From NCBI GenBank assembly GCA_963457665.1, contig OY735231.1, positions 36,579,837-36,643,836 on the forward strand: a DNA stretch of 64,000 nt. The letters are read 5' to 3'. The notes under the pieces were generated by a model that searched no databases, was not told where the DNA came from, and saw nothing but the letters and a program-made list of their open reading frames with translations. The position numbers and the translations under genes are program-made. Source of the stretch: Thysanoteuthis rhombus. Taxonomy: Eukaryota > Mollusca > Cephalopoda > Oegopsida > Thysanoteuthidae. Position 1 is the stretch's first letter. Each line of letters opens with the position of its first letter. Of the stretch, positions 23,901-34,699 are shown one piece after another.

Positions 23901-26900
23901 CATCCTCCGAATAGTCACTTATGGAGATGAATCATGGAACCTAACCAAGAGACAGATCCATAAATTGAGAACCATGCAACGTGCACATGAAAGAATTACG
24001 CTGGGCTTCACATGGAGAGACCACAAGAAAGCACAGTACATCTGGAAAAAGATAAGTCAGAGACATTATAGAATCCATCTCAAATCTCAAATGGCAGTGG
24101 GCTGGCCATGTTGCACGAATGGCGGACAACCGATGGACATTGCAACTCACGACATGGATCCCCCGAAATCACATGCAGAGTCTGGGCCAGCTGAATATTA
24201 GATGGAGATACGAGCTAGACAAATTCAGAAAATACTGGCTCTGCGACACCATGATGATGATGATGTTTGACAAATCCTCCTTTTTGATATCACAGGATAC
24301 ATAAACACTGATATAGCTTGTTTATAACAAAAAATATATTTCCCTGTCACTATTTTGTGATCTGCGTTAGATTGTTGCATGGAAAACGATTTTTTTCCCT
24401 TGGCTTTAATCTTTGTACTTGCATATTTGGTTCGGTATGAAAGCAAACTTTTATATGAATTTCAAAAATTGAAGTTTTATCTGTTTAGTGAGACTAGTTA
24501 CTCAATACATCAATATATTAATGCATGCGACAAATCCAAATCTGTTGTTGCTTACTTTGCAAGTCGATATACCAACCTGTTTATGTCAAATACAATTTTA
24601 TAAGTGAATTTATCAAGTATCGTTAGTTCATAGTTGAATAAAGGTTATCGTCTGGCTAAATCTGATTTGGGAAGCGGGGGTTGATCTAATGTCTATATCT
24701 GTCTGAATATCTGCTTCTGTCTCAATCTTTCTCGTTTTTTGAGAAAAAGAAATCTTTTAAAATATGTATTTGATTATTTTAGCCCTCTCCGGATCATTTT
24801 TGGAACGAAACTCAAAACTGAAAATTCAAAGCAAAATATTAATGACTCTAAGAAGCCTAGCTCTTGCGCTTTCCCATTTCAATTGTCTACTAGGAAGTTT
24901 GAGCAAAAAAGTTGTTTGCAATTTTAAATGTGAAGCCCTATTTGTCATTTTCATTGAGAATAGCAATCTGCGATTTGAATGAGATTTAGCCATTCTGAAC
25001 AATAAAGGGCTTCCGTCATTTCGAATGAGAAAGCCTGTTTGCCATTTTAAATGAGAAAATCAATTTGCTATTCTGGAAGAAAAAAAACCATTTGCCGTTC
25101 TGAATAAAAAAGCCAAATCACTATTTTAAATTAGAAAGTCTGTTTGCCATTTTGAATGAGAGAAGGTATATGACATATTACATGAGAAAACCTATTTGCT
25201 ATTTTGAAATGAGAAAACCAATTTGCAATTTGAAATGTGAAAGCCTCTTTGACATTGTAAAGATGAAGTACCTCTTCGTCATTTTAAATGAGACAGCCTA
25301 TTTGCCATTCTGAATGAGAAAGCTAATTCACCATTTTAAATGAGAAAGCCGATTTGCAATCTTAAATGTGAAAGCTTGTTTGATATTTTGAATGAGAAAG
25401 CCTATTTGACATTCTGAATGAAGAAGCTAATTTCCCATTTCAAATGAAAAATCCTATTTTATATTCAAAATGAGAAAGCTTGTTTGACTTTTTGAATGAG
25501 AAAACCTGTTTGTCATTTGAAATGAGAAAGCATATTCGCCATTCTGAACGAGAAAGTCTGTTAGCTATTCAAGATAAGAAGGCTATATTATTATTATTAT
25601 ATTTGCTATATTGAATAAGAAAACGAGTTCTATGTTCTGAATGAGAAAGCCTATTAACCGTTCTAAATGGGACTCTTCACGGAGAACCATTTTACGATAG
25701 TAAATATCATCCTATTTTCGAGTATTTTCTTAATGGATGCCATTTCTCTTAATTTTAGTGAATACCCATCCTATCCAGTCAAAAAGAGACCAAAGCAGTA
25801 AGTACATCGATTTCTAATTGTTAACTAATTGTTAACCTTTATTATGATTATTATTATTGTCATCAATATTGTTTCTTCCTTTCATCTTTTTCTCCCTAAT
25901 TTCTCCAAATCACAACATCCTTCCATTACTAGTCATCAATCTTTTATTTCTTCTCATTTCTTTCACTTTCCTAATCGTTTTTTTCCAACCATACATAAAA
26001 TAAGAGCCATGTCTGCCGCACAGAGTATCAAGAGCACCCGTTAGCACCTCTCCCTTTCTAATCTCTTTTTAAACTACCTAACTTTCTTTTCTCCTTTTTT
26101 TCCCTTCCCACAGCGTCTGTCAGGTTTATAGTATCACTACCATCCTTCAGTTGAGCCTATTGTTGTCCACTTATGACAGCCATCAGCGAAGCAACAAGTC
26201 GTGGACTATTTAGAATAATTTGGCGATCTGTTTGAATTTCAAAATCCCAAATGATTTTACTTTTTCGGATCACTTTGCCCCCCCCTGCCCCTGCAGCTAG
26301 AGTGGCTGTTTGAATTCCCACACACGCATTGACCATCCTCCTCATGCAGTTCAAGGATGGGGATGCTTGATTGTAATCCATCGTAATTTAAGGAAAGTTA
26401 ACAGAACTAACAAAAATATGTGAATCAATTTATTTTCTCAATAAAGTTGAAGAAGATCCTGTTCACTTATATGAATGCATTAATTTTTAGATGCTTTATT
26501 CTATTAGCAAAGTTGAACAAAATAGTGTTCACTCATATCAATACATGAATTTGAAAAGCATTATCGCAAAATTCCATCTGTTAAATAAATCCTTGTAGGT
26601 ATTCGTTTAAAAAGGTGGTCAGGGTTATAATTAGGGTTCGAATTATACTTTCTCTCCAGAGGGCTGTTTTGTTGTAATCATTTATCAGCTTCCATAAACT
26701 GGGGAAGAATTACTGCTTGAAACGTGCTGTCAGACATGGGTTGATGGAAGGAACATTTTAATATCCTGTGCCCTGAAAGGGATCACTTTAACACCCTGTG
26801 CCCTAAAAGGGATCACTTTAACATCCTGCACCCTGAAATGGATCATTTTAATATTCTGCACTCAGAAGGGGATCACTTTAGTATCCTGTGCCCAGAAAGG

Positions 26901-27217
26901 GATCACTTTAATATCCTGCACCCTAAAAGGGATCACTTTAATATCCTGTGCCCAGAAAGGGATCACTTTAATATCTTGCACCCTGAAAGGGATCACTTTA
27001 ATATCCTGCACCCGGAAAGGGATCACTTTAATATCCTGCACCCTGAAAGGGATCACTTTAATATCCTGCACCCTGAAAGGGGTCACTTTAACATCCTGTG
27101 CCCGGAAAGGGATCCCCTTAACATCCTTAGGATGATCCACCTCTTCCATTCTCGATGACAACTTCAAGACTGTACAAATACCATTACTTTCGAAGATCAA
27201 ATCTTACTATTATTATT

Positions 27218-27268
<51 letters not shown>

Positions 27269-27925
27269 ATGATGATGGTGGTGGTGGTGGTGGTGGTGGT
27301 GGTGGTGGTGGTGATGATGATGATGATGATCGTGTTTATTTTTTACTTTTCAGGTACCATCATGTTTGGCTACGATCTGCTGTCATTAGGAAACTACCGA
27401 GCTCGAAAAATTTCTCAATTTATCAACTCGCTGCTCCCATACACAGGCTATGGATATTACAAGGTTATCTCCTACGCTTCCTGCCCTGAGAACTTCAATA
27501 TCCCTGTCACTTCCCTGATGAACAAAAATCGCTTCAATGTCGAGCGCAGCTTATCATTCAACGCTAATATCCCCGGTCTTGTCGAAATCGTCCGTCAAAT
27601 AAGGAGTGAGCTTTACGCCCGCACGATTCGAAACATAAGCGGTGGTCTCCACGGAAGTCAAGTCGCCGTCCTCTTTGTTGATCCATCCATAACTGTGATT
27701 ACCCCTGAACTTGTCAAAGAAATTGAGAAACTTAGACAGCAAGGTTCCAAGCTATTTGTTGTCAGTGTTGGACAAAAAGAGTGCTGCCAACCAAAACAGT
27801 TTTATTCTCTTGCCGGTCGTCCTAACACGTTTACTTACCCAACATATAAACAATTATTGTACAGTGTAAGACATACTCCGTTTCGTTTCCGGGCTATGAG
27901 CCATAGATACACACCAAAGAAATAA
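18979..27925 (+). CDS. secreted two-vWA-domain protein, gene 2 (complete)
   Basis: Six coding exons are 18979-19020, 21103-21124, 21678-22247, 23135-23206, 25759-25797 and 27354-27925. They join without a frame break to 1317 nt including the stop, 438 residues. Every donor begins GTAAG and every acceptor ends AG. Residues 1 to about 19 are a signal peptide ([20 protein letters not shown]). Residues 23-210 are a vWA domain with a complete MIDAS site: D35-x-S37-x-S39, Thr107/108 and Asp139 in ITDG. Cys23 and Cys210 flank it and probably pair. Residues 212-248 are a Pro/Ser/Lys linker. Residues 249-438 are a divergent vWA-like domain. The product should be extracellular and may act as a matrix or adhesive protein, by analogy with matrilin-type vWA proteins. 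Same layout and intron phases as gene 1, so the two arose by tandem duplication. I know no specific name for it. Confidence 0.85.
19021..21102 (+). other. gene 2 intron 1
   Basis: No exon is recognised inside. It holds T-rich runs (about 19040-19070 and 19715-19760), the dispersed block at 19655-19705 and a (TA)n microsatellite at 20841-20918. Confidence 0.6.
20841..20918. repeat. (TA)n microsatellite in gene 2 intron 1
   Basis: About 39 uninterrupted TA units. The Ile/Tyr-repeat frames over it on the minus strand are by-products. Confidence 0.95.
21103..21124 (+). CDS. gene 2 exon 2, 22-nt exon completing the signal peptide
   Basis: Between tctttcag and GTAAGT lie 22 nt coding AAVHSSR plus one base. 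Without it the signal peptide would join out of frame to the vWA exon. With it the frame is continuous. Exon 1 supplies the 14 residues [14 protein letters not shown]. Confidence 0.75.
21678..22247 (+). CDS. gene 2 exon 3: vWA domain with intact MIDAS
   Basis: The 570-nt phase 1-1 exon holds the whole first vWA domain. The metal site is visible as [22 protein letters not shown] and [11 protein letters not shown]. The end [13 protein letters not shown] / GVYTV / LKDIAQKF is the usual final helix region. The matching exon of gene 1 is only partly in the window (1-126). Confidence 0.9.
23622..24268 (+). mobile_element. RTE-type LINE, 5'-truncated copy C, in gene 2 intron 4
   Basis: In the sense direction the sequence reads [17 protein letters not shown], then [16 protein letters not shown], then [20 protein letters not shown], then the WIPRNH end. 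It stops in CACCATGATGATGATGATG (24249-24267), a short trinucleotide tail. One frameshift or deletion (about 23870) breaks the frame. It lies within intron 4 (23207-25758) of gene 2, in the same orientation as the gene. Confidence 0.8.
24917..25672. repeat. degenerate 26-bp minisatellite in gene 2 intron 4
   Basis: About 28 units of the form CATTTTGAATGAGAAAGCCT then GTTTGC occur in tandem. They are interrupted by a short ATT run near 25590. Unit divergence is high, so open frames across it are broken and it is not coding. Confidence 0.8.
26190..26290 (-). mobile_element. fragment of REL-endonuclease LINE
   Basis: On the minus strand the residues [13 protein letters not shown] followed by SPRLV match LLWDFDIQTDHLF and RPDLV of the larger element at 30781-33960. 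Only this small endonuclease piece was recognised, in intron 5 of gene 2. Confidence 0.55.
26761..27120. repeat. exact-register 12 x 30-bp minisatellite in gene 2 intron 5
   Basis: Twelve units of exactly 30 bp run without indels, e.g. GGGATCACTTTAATATCCTG then CACCCTGAAA. Units differ mainly at TGCACCC versus TGTGCCC. Because the unit is a multiple of three, both strands stay open and give ten-residue peptide repeats ([10 protein letters not shown] on the plus strand). There is no exon evidence for it. Confidence 0.9.
27212..27333. repeat. stacked (TTG)n, (GTG)n and (ATG)n microsatellites
   Basis: Three trinucleotide tracts (about 27218-27267, 27275-27312 and 27312-27330) abut one another just upstream of the last acceptor of gene 2. 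Confidence 0.9.
27354..27925 (+). CDS. gene 2 terminal exon: divergent second vWA-like domain
   Basis: The 572-nt exon starts after ttttcag and encodes [12 protein letters not shown] to RYTPKK. The DxSxS metal motif is DLLSL, but Asp is kept in VLFVDPS, where gene 1 has Glu. Shared features with gene 1 include LVEIVRQ and RSE, a TVIT-xEL helix, KLFV near the end of the fold, and YPTY-xQLLY. The acceptor lies only about 20 nt after a long GAT microsatellite. Confidence 0.85.
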
Positions 27926-28452
27926 TTTCTTTGAGAGAAAGAAACAAATGTAAAAAATACTCTTCGAATGCATTCCTCAAAAGAAAAGAACTATTTTGGA
28001 AATCAGAAACATTTTTTTTAAAACTTGTCAAAAATTAATAATTAAGCCACAAACTATATTCCAGGTTTTATTCGTTTATAATGTGAAAATTCCCAAATGG
28101 CAGACCACACAATGTGTGGCACGAACCTACTAATATGATAATTTTGTTTTCTTATCTCATCGAAGTAATATCAACGTGCCGTGGTTCCACTATAAAAAAA
28201 AAATGACTCCTCTCATGAACAGCCGACCAACATATAAAACTACTGTTACTTGGTTAGGAAGACTTGAATTGTAAATTTATCCTCATTAATGGCTATCTTG
28301 CGTATGTAATCGTTTCAACCCTTTTCTGTGCATATTAAAGTGTGGACCGCATTAAACAGACGAAAAATATATATTCATTTTTTTTACAATATGAAAATAG
28401 GACATCGCATTATACACGAATGAATTAGGTTGTTTTCAAAACTGATAGTCTA

Positions 28453-28458
28453 AATAAA
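28453..28458 (+). terminator. possible polyadenylation signal of gene 2
   Basis: An AATAAA lies about 530 nt after the stop. An ATTAAA at 28334-28339 is an alternative. Positions 28459-29075 hold no recognised feature. Confidence 0.35.
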
Positions 28459-29071
28459 CACGTTGTCTTGGTTTTTCCAAAAATCGTGGGTCAGTCAATC
28501 TGATACACAGTGAAGGCCGATTATTATGATTATGGATAATGTTATCAAACAGTTATGGTTATCAAAATTAGTCAATGCAAAACATATTATTTGAAATGAA
28601 ATACAAAATTTTATGAAATTGAGATATAAATTTGATATCAATTTGTATGATAAATAACTGTTGCTAGCAATAACGTACCAAATATTCTCCAAATGACAAA
28701 CATAGACGCTGGGTGTCGAAAATACAAAAATCACTTCAGATATTTGTTTCCTTTCAATAAAAATTTGAAATCCAATTGCTTATTTGTTTTATTATTAATC
28801 CTGTCAAACCAGTTTTTATTTTATAGATTTCAGGTTACAAATAAAGAGTGTTGTTCCTGAACATGATAAGCATCATTTAGAAAAAATGTGTTTGATTGAA
28901 TTAAAAATCTAATTCTGGATTTTTTTATTCTTTTATCTTAATAAAACCTTACAGATTGCATACATGTGCAAAGTTTGTTATAAAGTGAAATTAATTTTTT
29001 TAAAAATTAGCAAAATATTTCCATCGTGTCAAATATACGGAAATGAGCATTTCCTTAATATCAGAAGCAAA

Positions 29072-29075
<4 letters not shown>

Positions 29076-29142
<67 letters not shown>

Positions 29143-29256
29143 CTATCTATCAATCTATCTATCTATCTATCTATCTCTATCTATCTCTCTATCTATCTCT
29201 ATCTATCTATCTCTCTCTTCCTCTCTCTCTCTGTCTCTATATATATATCTATATCT

Positions 29257-29332
<76 letters not shown>
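29076..29332. repeat. compound (CT)n-(CTAT)n-(TA)n microsatellite
   Basis: About 48 bp of CT, then CTAT tetramers with CT interruptions, then a long TA tract. Long Ser/Leu/Tyr-repeat frames over it are artefacts. Confidence 0.95.
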
Positions 29333-29337
<5 letters not shown>

Positions 29338-29545
29338 GATAGATATAGACACACATATCGATTACGCATGTTCGTGTGATTTTTGGTCTAAGGGAGGTAA
29401 CTTCTATTATATATCATGATTCCGATGGTCCAAGGGAGAGAACTCCCTCCATAAAATGGATAAACTGATTTAGACGTTGAAATTGTGACATTCAGTAGCC
29501 GTTTAAATTGAGAAATTTAAGAAAGATAAAAAATTGGGAAAAACA

Positions 29546-29546
<1 letters not shown>

Positions 29547-29614
<68 letters not shown>
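29547..29614 (-). repeat. (AAT)n 3' tail of LINE copy 1
   Basis: An uninterrupted trinucleotide tract at the 3' end of the element on the minus strand. It is the same repeat, in the same place, as the tail of copy 2 (30781-30869). Confidence 0.85.
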
Positions 29615-29706
29615 CTTGATCTCTGTCCTTTTCAATCAATTGCCAAGACGTTACCAACACAGGGCAGGAGAAGGTTGAAGTGATGTACACTTTGGTTTGT
29701 TTGTTA

Positions 29707-29773
<67 letters not shown>

Positions 29774-30250
29774 GCAGGTTTTTTTGGGGGGGGGGTTCGA
29801 GGGGGGGTTGCATGTGCTGCAGTTTTCTTCCGTGTGGTTTGCAGTTTTAGTATACAGGTAGATAATAGCACCTTTCTCGGTATAGCACTCTCTCTCCTGG
29901 ATTTCAGAGAGAGAAAAGCCCCTGAGATTTGGACTTGACGTTTCCTCAGTGCCTTTCTTGATCATCCCAAGGGATCCGACAATAACAGGGACACTTTGTG
30001 TCCTCAGGTACCACTTTTTCTCTACCTTGATTTCAAGGTCCTTTTGCTTGCCTGATTTCACAAGTTCCTTTACTGTAATATTTCTACCAGAAGGCAATTA
30101 GCAAGCAAATACTTTTCTGTTGGTCCTTGACTTCTATGTCGAGTCTCTTCGCTTTGATGGTCATGTCTGTATTTATCGTTAAGTCCCATAGTCCTTGCCA
30201 CATTTTGTCTTTTTCCGACCCCTCAATGACCGAAGTCATTTTTTTGTTCG
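29547..30250 (-). mobile_element. REL-endonuclease LINE, 3' end copy 1, with (AAT)n tail
   Basis: On the minus strand the text LWDLTINTDMTIKAKRLDIE (about 30190) is a decayed REL endonuclease. It is followed by SVPVIVGSLGMIKKG (about 29960-30005), the C-terminal module also seen in copy 2. The 3' end is a pure AAT tract (29547-29614). A long (TG)n/(CA)n tract (about 29708-29771) interrupts the 3' part. It is 5'-truncated and frame-broken. Confidence 0.7.
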
Positions 30251-30661
30251 AAGTCTGATTCTACTCAGACATATTCATACTATCAAAACAAAGTCGTTCC
30301 ATACATTTGAACTGTGGAATGAAAGGTTAATATAAAGGACAAACTTAGACACACAATTATCTCAACATTTAATTGTTCTGTAAAATTAGTCTGTACCGAC
30401 ATCTTTCTTCATGGCTTTGCCAAAACTAGCCGGAGACATGCAGCCTCGTTGGGGAGTTTCATACAAATTGAATCTTTACTTCCCGACAAGCCACATATCG
30501 TAGAAGAAGGGGAGCTCCCCGGCCCTATTTTGATATATATATATATTCATATATATAAATATTCTCTTCACCTTCCAATTGTTGCTTTCATCCATATTCT
30601 GTCTGATCACCTCATATCCACACAACAAACACACACACAAACACTCACATATATATATATG

Positions 30662-30696
<35 letters not shown>

Positions 30697-30780
30697 AAGT
30701 ACAACTCTATAATTCAATATATGATGTATGATCATTTTAGTGCTCAAAACAAAAACATCTAGTTAAAGCTATATATATAT

Positions 30781-30787
30781 ATTATTG

Positions 30788-30869
<82 letters not shown>
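30781..30869 (-). repeat. (AAT)n 3' tail of LINE copy 2
   Basis: About 89 bp of nearly pure trinucleotide repeat end the element on the minus strand. The 530 bp between this tail and copy 1 contain TA/TG microsatellite text (30528-30550 and 30650-30697) and no gene. Confidence 0.85.
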
Positions 30870-31282
30870 CCAATCTCACACCAGTTGCCTGGTGGTTACT
30901 GCTCGAGGTTGAGTGACAACAAGTCTCCTCAAGTCTCCAGCACCTATTACACCTCTGCTGCCATTTGGATGCTTTTCTTTCTTCTTCTCCCTCTGTAAGG
31001 CCACTGCTAACAGTTAGGGTCGGAGATCTTATATCTTTTAGCACATTCCTCGGTATCCGGGAAGTTTCTTGCAGTGCAGTGATCTGTACAGTAGCAATCC
31101 TTCTTTTTATCCTGAATTCCTTCAACCTCACCCTCAATGTCTCTGGGACAGTTCCGAGGGCGCATAATATTACTGGTACTACTCTGACTTTCATGTTCCG
31201 AACCTTCTTCGGTTCTCTTACCAGATCTTGGTATCTTTCCAGTTTTTCACTCTCTTTCCTCTTTACTGTATGGTACGGCCAC

Positions 31283-31333
31283 GTCTATTATTTGGCAGGT
31301 TTTACTCTTCTTGTCAACGATTACCAGGTCCGG
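31283..31333 (-). mobile_element. REL endonuclease PD-x14-D core of LINE copy 2
   Basis: RRPDLVIVDKK is followed by CQIIDVAVP. The Pro-Asp and the later Asp are 14 residues apart, which fits the PD-(x)12-14-D signature of restriction-like endonucleases in early-branching LINEs. WDFDIQTD just upstream is shared with the fragments at 26190 and 30190. Confidence 0.7.
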
Positions 31334-33844
31334 TCTTCTCGCGTGGAAGAGGTGATCGGTTTGGATGTCAAAGTCCCAAAGTAATTTGTGGTTTCCATTC
31401 TCCAGGTCTGTCTCCGGTTGGTGATGGTACGACTTTTCCGTATGGTTAAATCTCATTCGTTCACTCAGTTCCCAGTGTATCACTATTGCTACTCTATCAG
31501 GTCTGTGCTTATACTCTTTCTGGGCTAGTTGACTACATTCACTAGCTATGTGGTCTACGGTCTCATTTCTTTCACTGCACAGGAAGCACTTGCTGTTTGT
31601 CTATGTTCTGTCGATTTTCGTTTTGATATTATTTGTTCTGATGCATTTGTTTTGAGCGGTCATGATGAGCGACTCCTTTTCTTTCATCAGGTTTCCTTTT
31701 CGTAGCCATGTCCATGATCTCTTGTCACATACTGTATCTGTCTTTTAAATTCTCGGTATAATTTGTTCTGTTCCCATTTTTTATTTCGATGTTTGCTGTG
31801 CTGCTCCGTCGTTTTCTACTTTTTGGTGGTTCGTTGCGCTACTTCGGGTACTCTTTATGATGTCTTCACTGTTTGTTTGCATATACTTTTCTAGATCTGC
31901 TTTGGCCCTCTGGAAACAGTCCTCTATGCTGATTAGCCCTCTATTTCTGGGGTGGAAGGCTCCATGCATTATCATAAGCTTCCTCGTTCGCCGGTCCATT
32001 GATTGGAGTATTTCCTTTGTCCATCCAAGGGATGGTCTTGTGTATCTTACTACCAATACGGCCCATATGTTTATCCCTTTCATTAGGTTCGCGATGTTTA
32101 GTTCGGTCTCTAATATTTTCCTTATCCTCCTAAGGTATTCTCTTTTTATTTTCTCTTTCATTTCCTTCCGTTGTATGGTATCACATTCGAGTACTCCAAG
32201 GTATTTGTATCGGTCTTGTGCAGTCAGTGCTCTAATCTTCTTACTGTGCGAAAGTTCGTTTCCTTCTGCCGTTGCAAGCCTTCCTTTGTGCATTACCATA
32301 ATTGCTCATTTTTCTATTCCAAACTCCATCCAAATGTCATCACTGTATTTATTCTCTCACTTTGTTTAGCAGCATCCCGAGCTTTCCCCTGTTTTTTGCA
32401 AATAATTTCACATCGTCCGTGCACATTAGGTGGTTGACTTTTCCCTTTATTTTGGAGAAATGGTATCCTTTGCTGTTTTTCAGGATTCTATTGAGTGGTA
32501 TAATAGTCAGAACAAATAGTAATGGAGACAGCGAGTCTCTCTGGAAGATTCCCTTTTTTATACTTACCTTTGCAAAATTCCCGCCTGTGGCTTTCAAGTC
32601 TACTCTCCACTTTTTCATAGAGTTGGCGATGATTCTCACCACTAGTTCACTAATCTTAAAAATTCTGAGGCATTCGAGTATCTTGCTGCGCGTAATCTTG
32701 TCGTATGCTTTTTTAGTCTATCCATCCCATTGCAATGTTTTTCTTCCTTTTTTTTTTTCTTAACTTCTTTTAAGATCCTCTGGTCGATGTAGAGCAAGTC
32801 ATTCATCCCCTTGGTTCTTCTCCAGCGTTTTTGTTTTTTTTTTTTTGTTCTTCTCGTGATAGTCCCCTTCTTCCGATGGATATGTATATTCTCTCCGCAG
32901 TTTGTTCGGTCAGGATTTTCCACTTGAGCGGTAAGCACGTGATTGGCCTATAATTGCTTGCCACGTTCCTCTTTTCAGGGTCTTTTTGGATGAGGGTAGT
33001 TCTGCCTCTGATCATCCATTCTGGTACCTTGCTTCTATCTAGGTAACTTTGGAGTTGATGGGTGAGCTTGTCATGTTGTGGTGAATTTCTTAAACCAATA
33101 TCCTTGGATCCCGTCTGGTCCAGGGGCTCTCCAGTTGGCTATTTTCCTGAGAGCATATTTCAATGTGGTTTCATTCATACTATTCTCTATTGTCTATGTC
33201 TTTGAGTTCTCTTTTCATGTTCTCTAACCATTCCAGGGTTTCGGTGTGTCTTTTTAGGTATCCCTATATGCTGTTCCAATAGATCTTGGTCTCTGTAGCC
33301 TCCGGCTTTATATTTTGTCTTCTTTTGTCTTGGTAAAACTTCCCCTCGTAGTTTAGGAATGTGAAGTTCTGTGTGTATCGGGCAGTCCTTTGTCTGTATC
33401 TCTTCAGCCTTGCCTCCTTGGCTAGTCTCCTCTTATGTATCTCTTCCACTGCTGCAGGGATACTTTTTTGTCTTATCTTGTATTTGTCCCATAGTCTTAC
33501 ACGTCTGTTCATATGTGGTGCATTTCTCAGTAGTACTTCATCTCTCTGGAGTTGCAAGATCTGTTTTTCTAATCTTTCCCAGTTGGGGTTTTCCCTCCTA
33601 TTGTTATTTGGGGTTCTTTCTTGTATTGTGAAAAGTTGTGTTAGCATTTTTGCCCCAGCATAGATTAGGTTGTTGAGCTCCAATAAGTTTTTGGTTTCGA
33701 TATGTCAGAGGAGGCAGTTAACATGTTTGGTCGCTTCTCTTAGTTTCTTCCTGTCTTTGTCTCTAAGAGTGGGGAGTGTCGTTTTTCCTTCTCGGATGAT
33801 TTCTTTCAAAGTTAATATCTGAGTTTTCTCTTCTTCCGTTGGGG

Positions 33845-33847
<3 letters not shown>

Positions 33848-33907
<60 letters not shown>
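33848..33907. repeat. (CT)n microsatellite
   Basis: About 30 CT units inside the 5' part of LINE copy 2. Confidence 0.95.
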
Positions 33908-33911
<4 letters not shown>

Positions 33912-34260
33912 TTGTGCCTTTCTTCAGGGATTTTGTTTTTGTTTGGGTTTCTTTCAGTTTAGTCATTCACTGTGTTGGTTGTGTTGAGAGATTCTCCTTC
34001 AGATAAGTCACTTTCTCCCTTCTCTGTTTTATTGTGGATCTCTTGTAGTTCAGTCTCTGAGGGCTATTTTTTTTTTCAGAATTTGTTTCACTTGATCAGC
34101 CAGATGCTGGCTTTATACTTCCATGGTGGATTTTCCTTTTCCTGTCTCTCTTCCCACCCTCTTGATAAACTAAGTAACTCCCTCTTCTCTCACTCCAGTA
34201 AACCACCGCACTATTCCTTTCTCCCCTCTTTCTTTCTAAAGAAAATATCAATTATTCTAA

Positions 34261-34341
<81 letters not shown>

Positions 34342-34390
34342 GCGACGACGACGACGACGACGATGATGATGATGATGATGATGATGATGT
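34261..34390. repeat. (GAT)n microsatellite with a GAC block
   Basis: About 43 trinucleotide units. A run of GAC units sits at about 34343-34361. The poly-Asp frame is an artefact. Confidence 0.95.
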
Positions 34391-34699
34391 AACTATCTAC
34401 ACAGGAAAATAGATCAAACTTGAATGAATCGATAGATATTTGAAAATCAGATCAGTATTATCAGTAAAAGCCCAAATGCAGAACAGACATTCACAGAAGG
34501 ATACAAAGTAAGAGCCCTGTTTGTTGATTTAAACTCTGACTGATAATGATTTTGAAATTACTTTTGTTTTAGAATTCCTAAATACAAACCTGCTTGAAAT
34601 ATGCCGGGGTGTCCAATGAGTCCCCCCCACAAATGTTTCTGTTCATTTTTGACACTTTAAGGGAAAAAGGTTTGATTATGACACATAATAGTTGGTAAA

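Larger units (their letters stand above)
30781..33960 (-). mobile_element. LINE with RT, CCHC knuckle and REL endonuclease, copy 2
   Basis: Read from 33960 down on the minus strand. An N-terminal Arg/Lys/Gln-rich helical region (33264-33683) comes first. Start motifs of the reverse transcriptase follow: IRGRTTLIQKD and NYRPITCLP (about 32940-33010). Then come IFQRDSLSPLLF (32523-32549) and the catalytic HLMCTDDVKLF (CTDD at 32412-32423, usually YMDD or FADD). A thumb region with DRYKYLGV and MDRRTRKLMIMHGAFHPR lies at about 31960-32230. A CCHC knuckle (CxxC-x8-H-x4-C, 31535-31588), a restriction-like endonuclease and a VPVILCALGTVPE module (about 31140-31180) complete it. Known R2/R4/NeSL-type elements have this order. 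Several frameshifts show the copy is dead. Confidence 0.8.

Noticed and set aside
26838..27200. Repetitive-peptide frames on both strands (ten-residue repeat)
   Set aside because: They follow from a 30-bp tandem array that is open on both strands. It lies in an intron with no splice evidence.
29043..29342. Ser/Leu/Tyr-repeat proteins
   Set aside because: Translations of CT, CTAT and TA microsatellites.
31857..32763. Long plus-strand frames of 150-170 codons
   Set aside because: They are antisense shadows of the reverse transcriptase on the minus strand.
33972..34412. 146-codon frame ending in poly-Asp
   Set aside because: It reads a GAT microsatellite and antisense LINE sequence.
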